DNA of 17,187 bases from CAIXTV01 sp964543995 (GTDB lineage: Bacteria > Bacteroidota > Bacteroidia > Bacteroidales > CAIXTV01): the NCBI GenBank assembly GCA_964543995.1, contig CAZJBB010000047.1, forward strand, positions 1 through 17,187. The letters are read 5' to 3'. Positions 1 to 8,225 of the stretch are shown in pieces. Position numbers and translations under genes: made by a program. The notes under the pieces were generated by a model. It was not told the DNA's origin and ran no database searches. It saw only the letters and a list, made by a program, of their open reading frames with translations. Positions within the stretch are counted from its first letter, which is position 1. Every line of letters starts with the position of its first letter.

Positions 1-46
1 TACACGGCTCTGAACACTCTTTCCCTACACGACGCTCTTCCGATCT
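1..46 (+). other. Illumina TruSeq P5 adapter with i5 index (sequencing artefact)
   Basis: Bases 14-46 match the full 33-base TruSeq Read 1 primer site, ending in CGATCT. Bases 6-13 are GGCTCTGA, which I recognise as TruSeq HT index D504. Bases 1-5 are TACAC, the end of the P5 flow-cell segment that precedes the index. The order and spacing agree with a dual-index library molecule, so this is untrimmed read-through kept by the assembler. Genomic sequence starts at 47. Read in the frame of the following gene, this tail encodes YTALNTLSLHDALPIL, whose core TLSLHDALPI is a familiar adapter-derived contaminant peptide. Confidence 0.98.
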
Positions 47-1038
47 TGAGTAAAGATCAGTACCAATTGGCTGTGGAATTAAATCAAAATATTTGGGATG
101 GCGGCCAGATACATTCGCAAAAAAAAATCACTCAAGCCGGAGCAGAAGTTGATAAACGAAAAAACGAAGTAGATTTATTTGCTTTAAATGAAAGGGTAAA
201 TCAATTGTTCTTCGGCATTTTATTGCTTAAAGAACAATTACATCAAAATGAATTGCTAAAAGACGAACTCCAAACTCGATTTGATCAAATGGCAGCTTTT
301 GCTGAAAATGGAGTTGCCAATTCTTCCGATTTGGATGTTATTAAGTCGGAGCTATTAAAAACCAAGCAAAGGAAAGTCGACTTATTTACATCTCAAAGCG
401 CTTACAGAAAAATGCTTTCGGTTATGATAGGAGTTGAACTCGATGAAAACACCCAACTGATTGTCCCGGATAAGACAAAACTATCCATCAATCAACAAAA
501 TAACCGCCCGGAATTGGCTCTTTACTCAGCGCAAAGCGATTTATATATAAGTCAAAGAAGTGCCATTACAGCAGGAAACCTGCCTAAACTGGGGTTTTAT
601 GTTCAAGGTGGTTATGGAAAACCCGGCTTAAATATGCTTAAAAATGAATTTAGTGCCTTTTATATTGGCGGTTTTAAATTAAGCTGGAATTTGGGTGGTT
701 TTTACAGCATGAAAAACAATTTTCAAAAAATAGAACTAAACCATCAAATGGTTGACATTCAAAAGGAAGCATTTCTATTTAACACCCGGCTTAAAATTTC
801 TCAACAGCTGCTCGAAATAGAAAAAATCAAAGCAATTCTGAGTGAGGATGACGAGATTATTGCCTTAAGAAAGAATATTAAAAAATCCGCAGAAGCAAAA
901 GTGGAAAATGGCACCCTCTCGATAAGTGATTTGGTGAAGGAAATTAATGCCGAAAATTTGGCTTTGCAAGACAAATCCCTTCATGAAATACAGCTGCTTA
1001 TGGCTTATTATAATTTAAAAAACACTTTGAACAATTAG
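47..1038 (+). CDS. TolC-family outer membrane efflux protein, 5' truncated
   Basis: This is the C-terminal ~330 residues of a TolC-type outer-membrane channel, the exit duct of a tripartite exporter. The visible part starts at the end of the first barrel strand (QLAVELNQNIWDGG). It continues into long amphipathic helices (roughly residues 25-120), a second barrel/linker segment rich in Gly and aromatics (about 185-225, including GFYVQGGYG and KLSWNLGGF), and a second long helical hairpin to the end. This is the usual two-repeat TolC layout. Family members are commonly about 420-480 residues, so the signal peptide and about 100 residues are missing. The apparent TTG start at 46-48 uses the last adapter base and is not a real start. 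The stop lies 21 bp before the HlyD-type gene, indicating an operon. Substrate cannot be inferred. Confidence 0.88.
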
Positions 1039-1059
1039 TAATTGAAAACATTTTAATAT

Positions 1060-1986
1060 ATGACACTAAATTCCAAACACTTAACAATAAATACCGTGGT
1101 GCTGATATTGGCAACCTTGCTTACCCAATCCTGTGGTCATTCGAAAAGGCAAGTAGATGCTTCGGGCACATTTGAAGCAACTGAAATTATTGTTTCATCA
1201 GAAGCCAGTGGAAAAATTCTTTCATTTAAAGCTGAAGAAGGTCAGCAATTGGAAGCCAATCAATGCATTGGGTATATTGATAGTCTCCAATTGTACCTAA
1301 AGAAAAGGCAATTGTTGGCCAATATGAAATCGGCCGAAAGTCGTATGCCGGATGTGAAAAAGCAAATTGCTGCTTTGGAAGAGCAAATCAAGACGGCTCA
1401 AAATGAAAAGAAAAGATTTGAAAAACTGGTGAAGGCCAATGCAGCCAATCAAAAGCAATTGGATGACATCATTGCTCAAATTGCTATACTGGAAAAGCAA
1501 CTCATTGCCCAACAATCTACTTTAGCGAACACTTCTCAAGGCGTTAGCCAAGACGTTTCCGGAGTGGGTTTGCAAGTAGCACAATTGGACGACCAATTGA
1601 AAAAATGCCTCATTATCAACCCTATAAAAGGAACTGTATTGGTAAAATATGCAGAAGAAAATGAAATGACCGCGCAAGGAAAGTCGTTATATAGAGTTGC
1701 AGATACAGAACACATGTTATTGAGGGCATACATCTCTTCCGTACAGTTATCTCAGGTTAAAATAGGTCAAAGTGTAAAAGTTTTTACTGACTTTGGAGAA
1801 AAGGAAAGCAAAGAATATGAAGGTAAAATTGTTTGGATTTCTTCGAAAGCAGAATTTACCCCCAAAACAATTCAGACCAAAGATGAACGTGCCAATCTTG
1901 TATATGCAGTAAAAATAGCTGTAAAAAATGACGGATTCTTAAAAATTGGCATGTACGGAGAACTCCAATTAAACATAGAGCATTGA
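1060..1986 (+). CDS. HlyD/YbhG-type periplasmic adaptor lipoprotein of an ABC exporter
   Basis: This membrane-fusion protein bridges the inner-membrane ABC transporter and the TolC channel. It has a hydrophobic N-terminus followed by LTQSC, so Cys25 is the probable lipidation site. Next come a lipoyl half-domain (about residues 43-70, VSSEASGKILSFKAEEGQQL), a long heptad-rich coiled-coil hairpin (about 80-185, many Lys/Gln/Glu/Leu), the second lipoyl half (about 187-215, INPIKGTVLVKYAEENEMT) and a beta-barrel region (LLRAYISSVQLSQVKIGQSV). At 308 residues it is close to YbhG-like adaptors, shorter than RND adaptors. It sits between the tolC-like gene and the two ATPase genes, matching the ybhGFSR gene set. 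The ATG at 1060 is preferred because it directly precedes the signal sequence. The Thr at lipobox position -3 is non-standard, so lipidation is an inference. Confidence 0.9.
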   Translation: MTLNSKHLTINTVVLILATLLTQSCGHSKRQVDASGTFEATEIIVSSEASGKILSFKAEEGQQLEANQCIGYIDSLQLYLKKRQLLANMKSAESRMPDVKKQIAALEEQIKTAQNEKKRFEKLVKANAANQKQLDDIIAQIAILEKQLIAQQSTLANTSQGVSQDVSGVGLQVAQLDDQLKKCLIINPIKGTVLVKYAEENEMTAQGKSLYRVADTEHMLLRAYISSVQLSQVKIGQSVKVFTDFGEKESKEYEGKIVWISSKAEFTPKTIQTKDERANLVYAVKIAVKNDGFLKIGMYGELQLNIEH

Positions 1987-2031
1987 TAATGAAAGCTATA
2001 AGAACTCGAAACTTAAAATCCCTTGATTAAT

Positions 2032-3003
2032 ATGGAAATTTTTCCTGCCATCGACGCTATCACCTTTAATGAACAGCAAAGTGTTATTTGCCAGAATGTA
2101 ACCAAAAGTTACAAAAAAGTTTTAGCATTATCCAATGTCAGTTTTTCGGTAAAAAAAGGGGAATTATTTGGCATTATAGGACCGGACGGTGCAGGAAAAA
2201 CCAGTTTGTTCAGGGTACTAACTACTTTAATATTAGCTGATTCAGGATTGGTTACCGTAGATGGATTTGATGTGGTAAAAGATTATAAGGAGATAAGAAA
2301 ACGGGTAGGTTATATGCCGGGTCGATTTTCTTTATATCAGGATTTAACCGTAGAAGAAAACCTTAATTTTTTTGCTCGGGTTTTTAAAACCAGCATTGAA
2401 GAAAACTATGATTTAATAAAAGGCATCTACAGTCAAATAGAACCTTTTAAAAATCGACGCGCAGGAAAACTTTCCGGAGGGATGAAACAAAAACTCGCTT
2501 TGAGTTGTGCTCTCATTCATAGACCTTCCGTGTTATTCCTCGATGAACCCACCACAGGGGTCGATCCGGTTTCGAGAAAAGAATTCTGGGGCATGTTAAA
2601 AGATTTGCAAGAACAAAACATAAGTATTTTGGTTTCAACTCCTTATATGGACGAAGCCAATCTTTGCGATCGTATCGCCTTAATGATGGATGGAAAAATA
2701 TTAAAAATTGCGACTCCAAATGAAATAGTAAATCAATTCGACAAGACCCTTTTCGCTGTTCAAGGTCACGATATGAATACCCTTTTAACCGATATTAGAA
2801 CCTATCCAAATGTAGCAAGCTGTTTTGCATTTGGCGATATGCATCATGTTACTTTCCATAACTCGGAAAACAATACTGAGCATTTGAACTCCTTCCTCAC
2901 CGATAAAGGACATACCGATATACTCATTTCCCCTATCAAGGCAAGTATTGAAGATTGCTTTATGGACTTGGGCATGCAAAGTTCAATAACGAATTCAAAA
3001 TAA
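2032..3003 (+). CDS. ABC exporter ATPase subunit 1 (YbhF N-half-like)
   Basis: First of two nucleotide-binding proteins powering an ABC-2 exporter at the inner membrane. Walker A is GPDGAGKTS (residues 50-58), the signature is canonical LSGGMKQK (147-154), and Walker B is VLFLDEPT with Asp171 and catalytic Glu172. Two switch residues are replaced: Gly97 stands where the Q-loop Gln is expected (GYMPGRFSLY), and Pro204 where the H-loop His is expected (VSTPYMDEA). The ~100 residues after the H-loop form a C-terminal extension. I chose the ATG at 2032 over an upstream in-frame TTG (2023) because it gives a normal N-terminus. The gene follows the adaptor by 45 bp and precedes the second ATPase by 5 bp. 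In E. coli YbhF both ATPase domains are in one chain; here they are separate genes. Confidence 0.92.
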   Translation: MEIFPAIDAITFNEQQSVICQNVTKSYKKVLALSNVSFSVKKGELFGIIGPDGAGKTSLFRVLTTLILADSGLVTVDGFDVVKDYKEIRKRVGYMPGRFSLYQDLTVEENLNFFARVFKTSIEENYDLIKGIYSQIEPFKNRRAGKLSGGMKQKLALSCALIHRPSVLFLDEPTTGVDPVSRKEFWGMLKDLQEQNISILVSTPYMDEANLCDRIALMMDGKILKIATPNEIVNQFDKTLFAVQGHDMNTLLTDIRTYPNVASCFAFGDMHHVTFHNSENNTEHLNSFLTDKGHTDILISPIKASIEDCFMDLGMQSSITNSK

Positions 3004-3008
3004 GATGT

Positions 3009-3788
3009 ATGAAAGAAACGGCAAATAATTTGAATTCCGGGTCATTGAGCACCAACAAAGTAATCATGGTAAATGATTTGGTAAAGCGTTTCGGAACGTT
3101 TACGGCTGTTGACCATATCAGTTTCGAAGTAGAGCAAGGGGAAATTTTTGGATTTTTAGGAGCCAATGGGGCAGGAAAAACCACCGCCATGCGCATGCTT
3201 TGCGGTTTAAGTAAACCCACTTCCGGAAAAGGCAGTGTAGCAGGGTTTGATATTGAAAGTGCCTCAGAAAAGGTGAAATCAAATATTGGATATATGAGTC
3301 AGAAGTTTTCCCTCTATAATGACCTAAAAGTTTGGGAAAACATTCGTCTTTTCGGGGGAATTTATGGGATGTCGAAAGCAGATATTCAGGAAAAAACAGA
3401 ATTGTTACTTAGTACCCTGCACTTTGAAGCAGAAAGGAACACTTTAGTAAAAGCCTTACCTTTAGGATGGAAGCAAAAACTGGCATTTTCAGTTTCCATT
3501 TTCCACAATCCGAAAGTGGTGTTTCTGGATGAACCCACAGGAGGCGTAGATCCGGTGACCCGAAGGCAGTTTTGGGAACTGATATACAATGCCACTGCAA
3601 GCGGAATTACCGTTTTTGTGACTACCCATTATATGGACGAAGCCGAATACTGTAACCGAGTATCCATCATGGTGGATGGCCGCATTGAAGCACTGGATAC
3701 TCCAAAAAACCTGAAACATACCTATCAAGCTGCCACCATGGATGAAGTTTTTCATCAACTGGCACGAAAAGCAAAACGAAGTGAATAA
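3009..3788 (+). CDS. ABC exporter ATPase subunit 2 (YbhF C-half-like)
   Basis: Second nucleotide-binding protein of the same exporter, about 259 residues. Walker A is GANGAGKTT (51-59), the Q-loop Gln98 is present (GYMSQKFSLY), Walker B is VVFLDEPT with Asp174 and Glu175, and the H-loop His207 is present (VTTHYMDEA). The signature is degenerate: LPLGWKQK (150-157) instead of LSGGxKQK. This is the mirror image of the defects in the partner encoded just upstream, so the pair probably works as a heterodimer with one consensus and one degenerate ATP site. The ATG at 3009 lies 5 bp after the stop of subunit 1. An upstream in-frame ATG at 2955 is unlikely, since it would overlap subunit 1 by 49 bp and add non-homologous residues. 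The 3' end overlaps the first permease gene. Confidence 0.92.
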   Translation: MKETANNLNSGSLSTNKVIMVNDLVKRFGTFTAVDHISFEVEQGEIFGFLGANGAGKTTAMRMLCGLSKPTSGKGSVAGFDIESASEKVKSNIGYMSQKFSLYNDLKVWENIRLFGGIYGMSKADIQEKTELLLSTLHFEAERNTLVKALPLGWKQKLAFSVSIFHNPKVVFLDEPTGGVDPVTRRQFWELIYNATASGITVFVTTHYMDEAEYCNRVSIMVDGRIEALDTPKNLKHTYQAATMDEVFHQLARKAKRSE

Positions 3789-4965
3789 CAGCACCTTATA
3801 TAAAAATCCTAAGGGAAATTCAGCAAATCTATTTTCAAGATGGGTTGCATTTCTTCGCCGAAGCACATTTTTGGCCTTCGTCCAGAAGGAATTCTATCAT
3901 ATTTTCAGGGATGTACGCACCATGCTCATTTTACTGGGCATGCCCATCATTCAAATTATTTTGTTTGGGTTTGCCATCACTACGGAAGTAAAAAACACTC
4001 AAATTGTAATCTATGACCCTTCAAATGATAATGCAACCACTCAAATAACGGATAGACTAAATTCGAGCCAGTATTTTAAAGTGTACAAACACATAAAAAG
4101 CCCTTCCGAAATCGAAAAAGTGTTTCAAGACAGCAAGACCGGCTTGGTAATCGTTTTTGGCGAACATTTTAACGAAAACCTCTTACATACCGGAACAGCA
4201 CAAATCCAGATTATTGCAGATGCAACCGATCCTAATAATGCAACCACCGTAAACAATTATGCCACGGCTATCATAGGAAGTTACCAACAAGAGCTCATGA
4301 AACAATTTGAAGTTCCTTACCAAATTCAACCCGAAATCAAGTTGTTGTACAATCCTCAAATGGTGAGTGCGTTTAACTTCGTTCCAGGGGTATTGGGCAT
4401 GATTTTAATGCTTATTTGTGCCATGATGACCTCCATTGCCATTGTTCGCGAAAAAGAAATGGGCACCATGGAAGTACTGTTGGTTTCTCCCATGAAACCC
4501 ATTCTCATCATCATTGCTAAGACCATCCCCTATTTTATCATTTCCTTTATCAACTTAAATACAGTTTTGCTTCTTGCCGTTTTCGTATTGAATATCCCTA
4601 TTGCTGGTAGCTTGTTTTGGGTGTTTTTTGTTTCCTTACTGTTTATTTTTGTTTCTCTATCCTTGGGAATGTTGGTCTCAACACTAACCAATTCTCAAAT
4701 GGCAGCGATGTTAGTTTCAGGAATGGTGTTTATGATGCCGGTGATGCTCCTATCCGGAATGATTTACCCAACAGAGAACATGCCAATCCCTTTACAAACC
4801 GTTTCTAAAATCATCCCCGCCAAATGGTTTATTATTGCCATTAAAAATTTTATGATTAAAGGATCCGGGGTATCTTCAGTACTTCTCGAAATTGCAATTC
4901 TTTGTACCATGGCAGTGGTGCTCATTATTATTACCTTGAAGAAATTCAAAAAAAGATTAGAATAA
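3742..4965 (+). CDS. ABC-2 type permease 1 (YbhS/YbhR-like)
   Basis: Inner-membrane permease of the exporter, 407 residues from this start. It has the ABC2_membrane_3 layout. A cytoplasmic amphipathic segment (FLAFVQKEFYHIFRD, 43-57) and TM1 (about 61-80) come first. A large extracytoplasmic domain of about 130 residues follows. Five hydrophobic segments make up the C-terminal half, beginning at FVPGVLGMILMLICAMM and including the conserved EKEMGTMEVLLVSPM cytoplasmic loop. With the ATG at 3742 the gene overlaps ATPase 2 by 47 bp and carries about 40 hydrophilic residues before the usual family start. A GTG at 3781 would reduce the overlap to 8 bp and is a real alternative. It is paralogous to the next gene, with which it probably forms a heterodimeric membrane domain. 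Confidence 0.9.
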   Translation: MKFFINWHEKQNEVNNSTLYKNPKGNSANLFSRWVAFLRRSTFLAFVQKEFYHIFRDVRTMLILLGMPIIQIILFGFAITTEVKNTQIVIYDPSNDNATTQITDRLNSSQYFKVYKHIKSPSEIEKVFQDSKTGLVIVFGEHFNENLLHTGTAQIQIIADATDPNNATTVNNYATAIIGSYQQELMKQFEVPYQIQPEIKLLYNPQMVSAFNFVPGVLGMILMLICAMMTSIAIVREKEMGTMEVLLVSPMKPILIIIAKTIPYFIISFINLNTVLLLAVFVLNIPIAGSLFWVFFVSLLFIFVSLSLGMLVSTLTNSQMAAMLVSGMVFMMPVMLLSGMIYPTENMPIPLQTVSKIIPAKWFIIAIKNFMIKGSGVSSVLLEIAILCTMAVVLIIITLKKFKKRLE

Positions 4966-4967
4966 AT

Positions 4968-6080
4968 ATGATTCGCTATTTGTTAGAGAAAGAATTCAAA
5001 CAAATCCTCCGCAATCCCTTTTTGCCGAGGATCATATTTATATTTCCAGTCATCATGCTTTTGGTTTTGCCTTGGGCTGCCAACTTTGAGATAAAAAACA
5101 TCAACCTCAGTGTTATCGACAACGACCACAGTCCATACTCCAAACGATTGATTGAAAAAATTGCGTCGTCCAACTATTTTATACTTGCAGATGTTTCAAA
5201 AAGCTATAATGAGGCATTACAAAAAGTAGAAAAAGATGAGGCTGATATCATTATGGAAATTCCTCTCCACTTTGAATCCACTTTGGTAAAAGACCAAAAA
5301 GCCAAACTCATGATTTCTTCTAATGCCGTTAACGGGACCAAAGGCGGTTTAGGAAGTGCCTATTTATCAGGCATCATCTCCAATTTTGCTTCAGAAATCA
5401 GAGAAGAATGGGTGCAAACCGACAAAGTCTCCCCCATTCCCAATATAGAATTGGTACCTCAAAATTGGTTTAATCCTCACTTAAACTATAAAATATTCAT
5501 GGTTCCTGCCTTGTTGGTTATGCTGCTGACCATTCTTTGCGGATTTCTGCCTGCACTGAATATCGTTAGCGAAAAAGAAGCCGGCACCATAGAACAAATC
5601 AATGTGAGTCCGGTTTCAAAGTTTAGCTTTATTATCGCCAAACTTATTCCTTACTGGATCATTGGGTTTATTGTTCTAAGCATTTGTTTTGTTATTGCAT
5701 TCTTGGTTTACGGTTTGGTTCCGGTTGGAAGCTTTGCGACCCTCTATTTTTTCGCTGCCATCTATATTTTAACGGTTTCCGGTTTTGGTCTCGTGATATC
5801 CAATTATTCTCAAACCATGCAGCAAGCCATGTTTGTGATGTATTTCTTCTTGCTGATATTCATTATTCTCAGCGGATTGTTCACGCCTATCAATAGCATG
5901 CCGAATTGGGCACAAAACATTACCATTTTTAACCCGTTAAAGTATTTTATGCAAGTGATGCGTTTGGTGTATTTAAAAGGCAATGGCATCAGTGAGCTCA
6001 CAACACAACTGATTGCACTCTTGTCATTTGCTTCAGCACTTAATCTTTGGGCTGTGCTTAGTTATCAGAAGAAAAATTAG
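4968..6080 (+). CDS. ABC-2 type permease 2 (YbhR/YbhS-like)
   Basis: Second inner-membrane permease, about 370 residues, with the same order of elements as permease 1. These are an N-terminal KEFKQILRNPFLPR segment, TM1 (IIFIFPVIMLLVLPW), an extracytoplasmic domain with the family motif SVIDNDHSPYSKRLIEKI, then hydrophobic segments starting at IFMVPALLVMLLTILCG with the loop EKEAGTIEQINVSPV. The ATG at 4968 is 2 bp after the stop of permease 1, so the two are translationally close. An upstream in-frame ATG at 4902 would overlap permease 1 by 64 bp and add a non-family N-terminus, so I rejected it. This is the last gene of the efflux operon. A hairpin that terminates the opposing dnaK follows directly. 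Confidence 0.9.
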   Translation: MIRYLLEKEFKQILRNPFLPRIIFIFPVIMLLVLPWAANFEIKNINLSVIDNDHSPYSKRLIEKIASSNYFILADVSKSYNEALQKVEKDEADIIMEIPLHFESTLVKDQKAKLMISSNAVNGTKGGLGSAYLSGIISNFASEIREEWVQTDKVSPIPNIELVPQNWFNPHLNYKIFMVPALLVMLLTILCGFLPALNIVSEKEAGTIEQINVSPVSKFSFIIAKLIPYWIIGFIVLSICFVIAFLVYGLVPVGSFATLYFFAAIYILTVSGFGLVISNYSQTMQQAMFVMYFFLLIFIILSGLFTPINSMPNWAQNITIFNPLKYFMQVMRLVYLKGNGISELTTQLIALLSFASALNLWAVLSYQKKN

Positions 6081-6083
6081 GGC

Positions 6084-6114
6084 AAAAAAAGAGCTTACCT
6101 TTCGGCAAGCTCTT
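6084..6114 (-). terminator. Intrinsic terminator of dnaK
   Basis: On the minus strand an 11-bp stem (arms 6104-6114 and 6089-6099) closes a GAAA tetraloop (6100-6103) and is followed by five further U residues (6084-6088). One pair in the stem is G-U on the minus-strand RNA but an A-C mismatch on the plus-strand RNA, and the plus side lacks a clean U run. It should therefore work better for dnaK than for the convergent efflux operon, though it may serve both. Confidence 0.88.
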
Positions 6115-6137
6115 CAATTTTGGTATTAAAACCCAAC

Positions 6138-8048
6138 TTATTTTACTTCTTCAAAATCCACATCAGTAACCTCGGCATCTTTTTTGCCATTGTTATGATC
6201 TGCATGAGGTTGATTTTCACCAGGGTTGGCATTGGGTTGTTGCTCTTGAGTAGCCTTATACATTTCTTCGCTAGCAGCTTGCCATGCATTGTTTAAGTTT
6301 GCAGTAGCGGTATCAATCGCTGCGAAATCCCTGTTTTTATGGGCTTCTTTTAACTCATTATAAGCCGTTTCAATTACTGTTTTCTTTTCAGCCGGAATCT
6401 TGTCACCATATTCTTTTAACTGTTTTTCAGTTTGGAAAAGTAAAGCATCAGCAGTGTTGATTTTGTCTGCTTCTTCTTTTATTTTAAGATCCGCATCAGC
6501 ATTCATAGCCGCTTCATCTTTCATGCGTTTAATATCGGCTTCGGACAAACCTGAAGAGGCTTCTATACGGATGTTTTGTGATTTGCCGGTAGCTTTGTCT
6601 TTTGCAGATACATTTAAGATACCATTTGCATCAATATCAAAAGTTACTTCAATTTGAGGGATACCTCTTGGTGAGGGTGGAATGCCATCCAAATGGAAGC
6701 GACCAATGCTTTTGTTTTGGTTGGCCATAGGACGCTCACCTTGCAAAATATGAATTTCAACCGAAGTTTGGTTATCGGCAGCAGTAGAGAACACTTCTGA
6801 TTTTTTTGTCGGGATGGTGGTGTTAGATTCAATCAATTTGGTCATCACACTTCCTAGCGTTTCAATCCCTAATGATAATGGGGTAACATCTAACAGCAGT
6901 ACATCTTTAACTTCACCGGTTAATACTCCACCTTGAATAGCAGCACCTACGGCAACAACTTCATCAGGATTCACGCCCTTGGAAGGTGTTTTGCCAAAAA
7001 AGTCTTCAACCACTTTTTGAATAATTGGAATACGGGTAGAACCCCCAACTAAAATAACTTCGTCAACATCAGATGCTTTCATATTGGCATCTTGTAAAGC
7101 TTTACGGCAAGGTTCAATGGTAGCACGTACTAAAGCGTCGGTTAATTGTTCAAATTTCGAGCGGGTTAAAGTTTTCACTAAGTGCTTTGGAATACCATCC
7201 ACCGGCATGATATAAGGTAAATTGATTTCAGTTTGGGTAGAACTCGACAGTTCGATTTTAGCCTTTTCAGCTGCTTCTTTTAAACGTTGCAAAGCCATGG
7301 GGTCTTTCTTCAAATCGATACCTTCATCTTTTTTGAATTCATCTGCTAACCAATCAATGATAATTTGATCGAAATCATCACCCCCTAAATGGGTATCTCC
7401 ATTGGTTGATTTTACTTCAAAAACGCCATCTCCCAATTCCAAAATGGAAATATCAAAAGTACCACCCCCTAAGTCGAATACGGCAATTTTAATGTCCTTA
7501 TGTTTTTTATCCAAACCATAAGCTAAGGCCGCTGCGGTAGGTTCATTAATAATACGTTTTACGGTCAATCCGGCAATTTCACCGGCTTCTTTGGTAGCTT
7601 GACGTTGAGAATCACTAAAATAAGCAGGAACCGTGATAACGGCTTCTGTAACTTCTTGTCCAAGATAATCTTCAGCAGTTTTCTTCATTTTCTGCAATAC
7701 GATAGCAGAAATTTCTTGAGGAGAATACATTCTGTCGTCAATTTTTACTCTGGGGGTATTATTTTCTCCTTTAACTACTGTGTAAGCCATTCTACCCACT
7801 TCTTTGGTTACCCTATCGAAAGTTTCGCCCATAAAGCGCTTGATAGATGAAACAGTTTTATGTGGGTTTGTTATTGCCTGACGTTTTGCAGGATCTCCAA
7901 CTTTACGTTCTCCATTGTCAACAAATGCAACAATTGAAGGCGTTGTTCTACGTCCTTCACTGTTCGGAATTACAATGGGTTCGCTTCCTTCCATTACGGC
8001 AACGCACGAATTGGTTGTTCCTAAGTCTATTCCTATGATTTTTCCCAT
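6138..8048 (-). CDS. dnaK: Molecular chaperone DnaK (Hsp70)
   Basis: ATP-dependent cytosolic Hsp70 chaperone, 636 residues, a full-length size for the family. It shows the phosphate-1 motif GIDLGTTNSC near the N-terminus, IINEPTAAALAYGL and DLGGGTFD in the ATPase domain, GGSTRIP in the adenosine-binding region, and the linker DVLLLDVTPLSLGIET. A beta substrate-binding domain with helical lid follows, and the tail ends in EEVK. The ATG at 8048 gives the standard MGKIIGIDLG start. An in-frame ATG at 8111 would add 21 unrelated residues and lies inside the predicted promoter element. No grpE or dnaJ is adjacent, so dnaK appears monocistronic here. I saw no CIRCE-type inverted repeat upstream. 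The gene has its own terminator at 6084-6114. Confidence 0.98.
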   Translation of the reverse strand: MGKIIGIDLGTTNSCVAVMEGSEPIVIPNSEGRRTTPSIVAFVDNGERKVGDPAKRQAITNPHKTVSSIKRFMGETFDRVTKEVGRMAYTVVKGENNTPRVKIDDRMYSPQEISAIVLQKMKKTAEDYLGQEVTEAVITVPAYFSDSQRQATKEAGEIAGLTVKRIINEPTAAALAYGLDKKHKDIKIAVFDLGGGTFDISILELGDGVFEVKSTNGDTHLGGDDFDQIIIDWLADEFKKDEGIDLKKDPMALQRLKEAAEKAKIELSSSTQTEINLPYIMPVDGIPKHLVKTLTRSKFEQLTDALVRATIEPCRKALQDANMKASDVDEVILVGGSTRIPIIQKVVEDFFGKTPSKGVNPDEVVAVGAAIQGGVLTGEVKDVLLLDVTPLSLGIETLGSVMTKLIESNTTIPTKKSEVFSTAADNQTSVEIHILQGERPMANQNKSIGRFHLDGIPPSPRGIPQIEVTFDIDANGILNVSAKDKATGKSQNIRIEASSGLSEADIKRMKDEAAMNADADLKIKEEADKINTADALLFQTEKQLKEYGDKIPAEKKTVIETAYNELKEAHKNRDFAAIDTATANLNNAWQAASEEMYKATQEQQPNANPGENQPHADHNNGKKDAEVTDVDFEEVK

Positions 8049-8104
8049 GATGATGTGTTTTATGTTTTCTAAATAAGTTTTGCCCCATTTGTCAAGGTTT
8101 ATGC

Positions 8105-8112
8105 CAAACATA
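8105..8112 (-). promoter_or_regulatory. Putative Bacteroidota -7 promoter element of dnaK
   Basis: The minus strand reads TATGTTTG, a full match to TAnnTTTG, with 56 bases between it and the dnaK start codon. No good TTTG -33 box lies at the usual 17-23 bp; the nearest TTG is about 9-12 bp upstream. Confidence 0.4.
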
Positions 8113-8225
8113 AAACTTACACAACAAATGAAATAATGTCAGATTATAATTTTAATTAAAGGCTATGAATGAAAACTTTGCTGACAAAAAGGCACAAAAG
8201 AGAAATACCCTCTGAATTCCTTATA

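Noticed and set aside
46..48. TTG as the start codon of the TolC-like gene
   Set aside because: Its first base belongs to the adapter, and the protein lacks a signal peptide and about 100 expected residues. The gene is simply cut off by the contig edge.
1989..2030. 13-codon ORF (MKAIRTRNLKSLD) between the adaptor and ATPase genes
   Set aside because: It looks a little like an ABC ATPase start but stops at once, is in another frame from ATPase 1, and ATPase 1 has its own complete N-terminus. Probably chance or at most a tiny leader.
3489..3866. 125-codon open frame on the minus strand
   Set aside because: Antisense to the ATPase 2 / permease 1 genes, with no recognisable domain; a shadow of well-supported coding sequence.
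8068..8095. Sigma70-like promoter (TTGACA at 8095-8090 on the minus strand) for dnaK
   Set aside because: The -35-like hexamer has no TATAAT-like partner at 17 bp (TTAGAA only), and Bacteroidota generally do not use this consensus; the TAnnTTTG element is preferred.
8049..8111. Extended dnaK start at the ATG of 8111
   Set aside because: The added 21 residues are absent from DnaK proteins, and that ATG lies inside the TATGTTTG promoter element.
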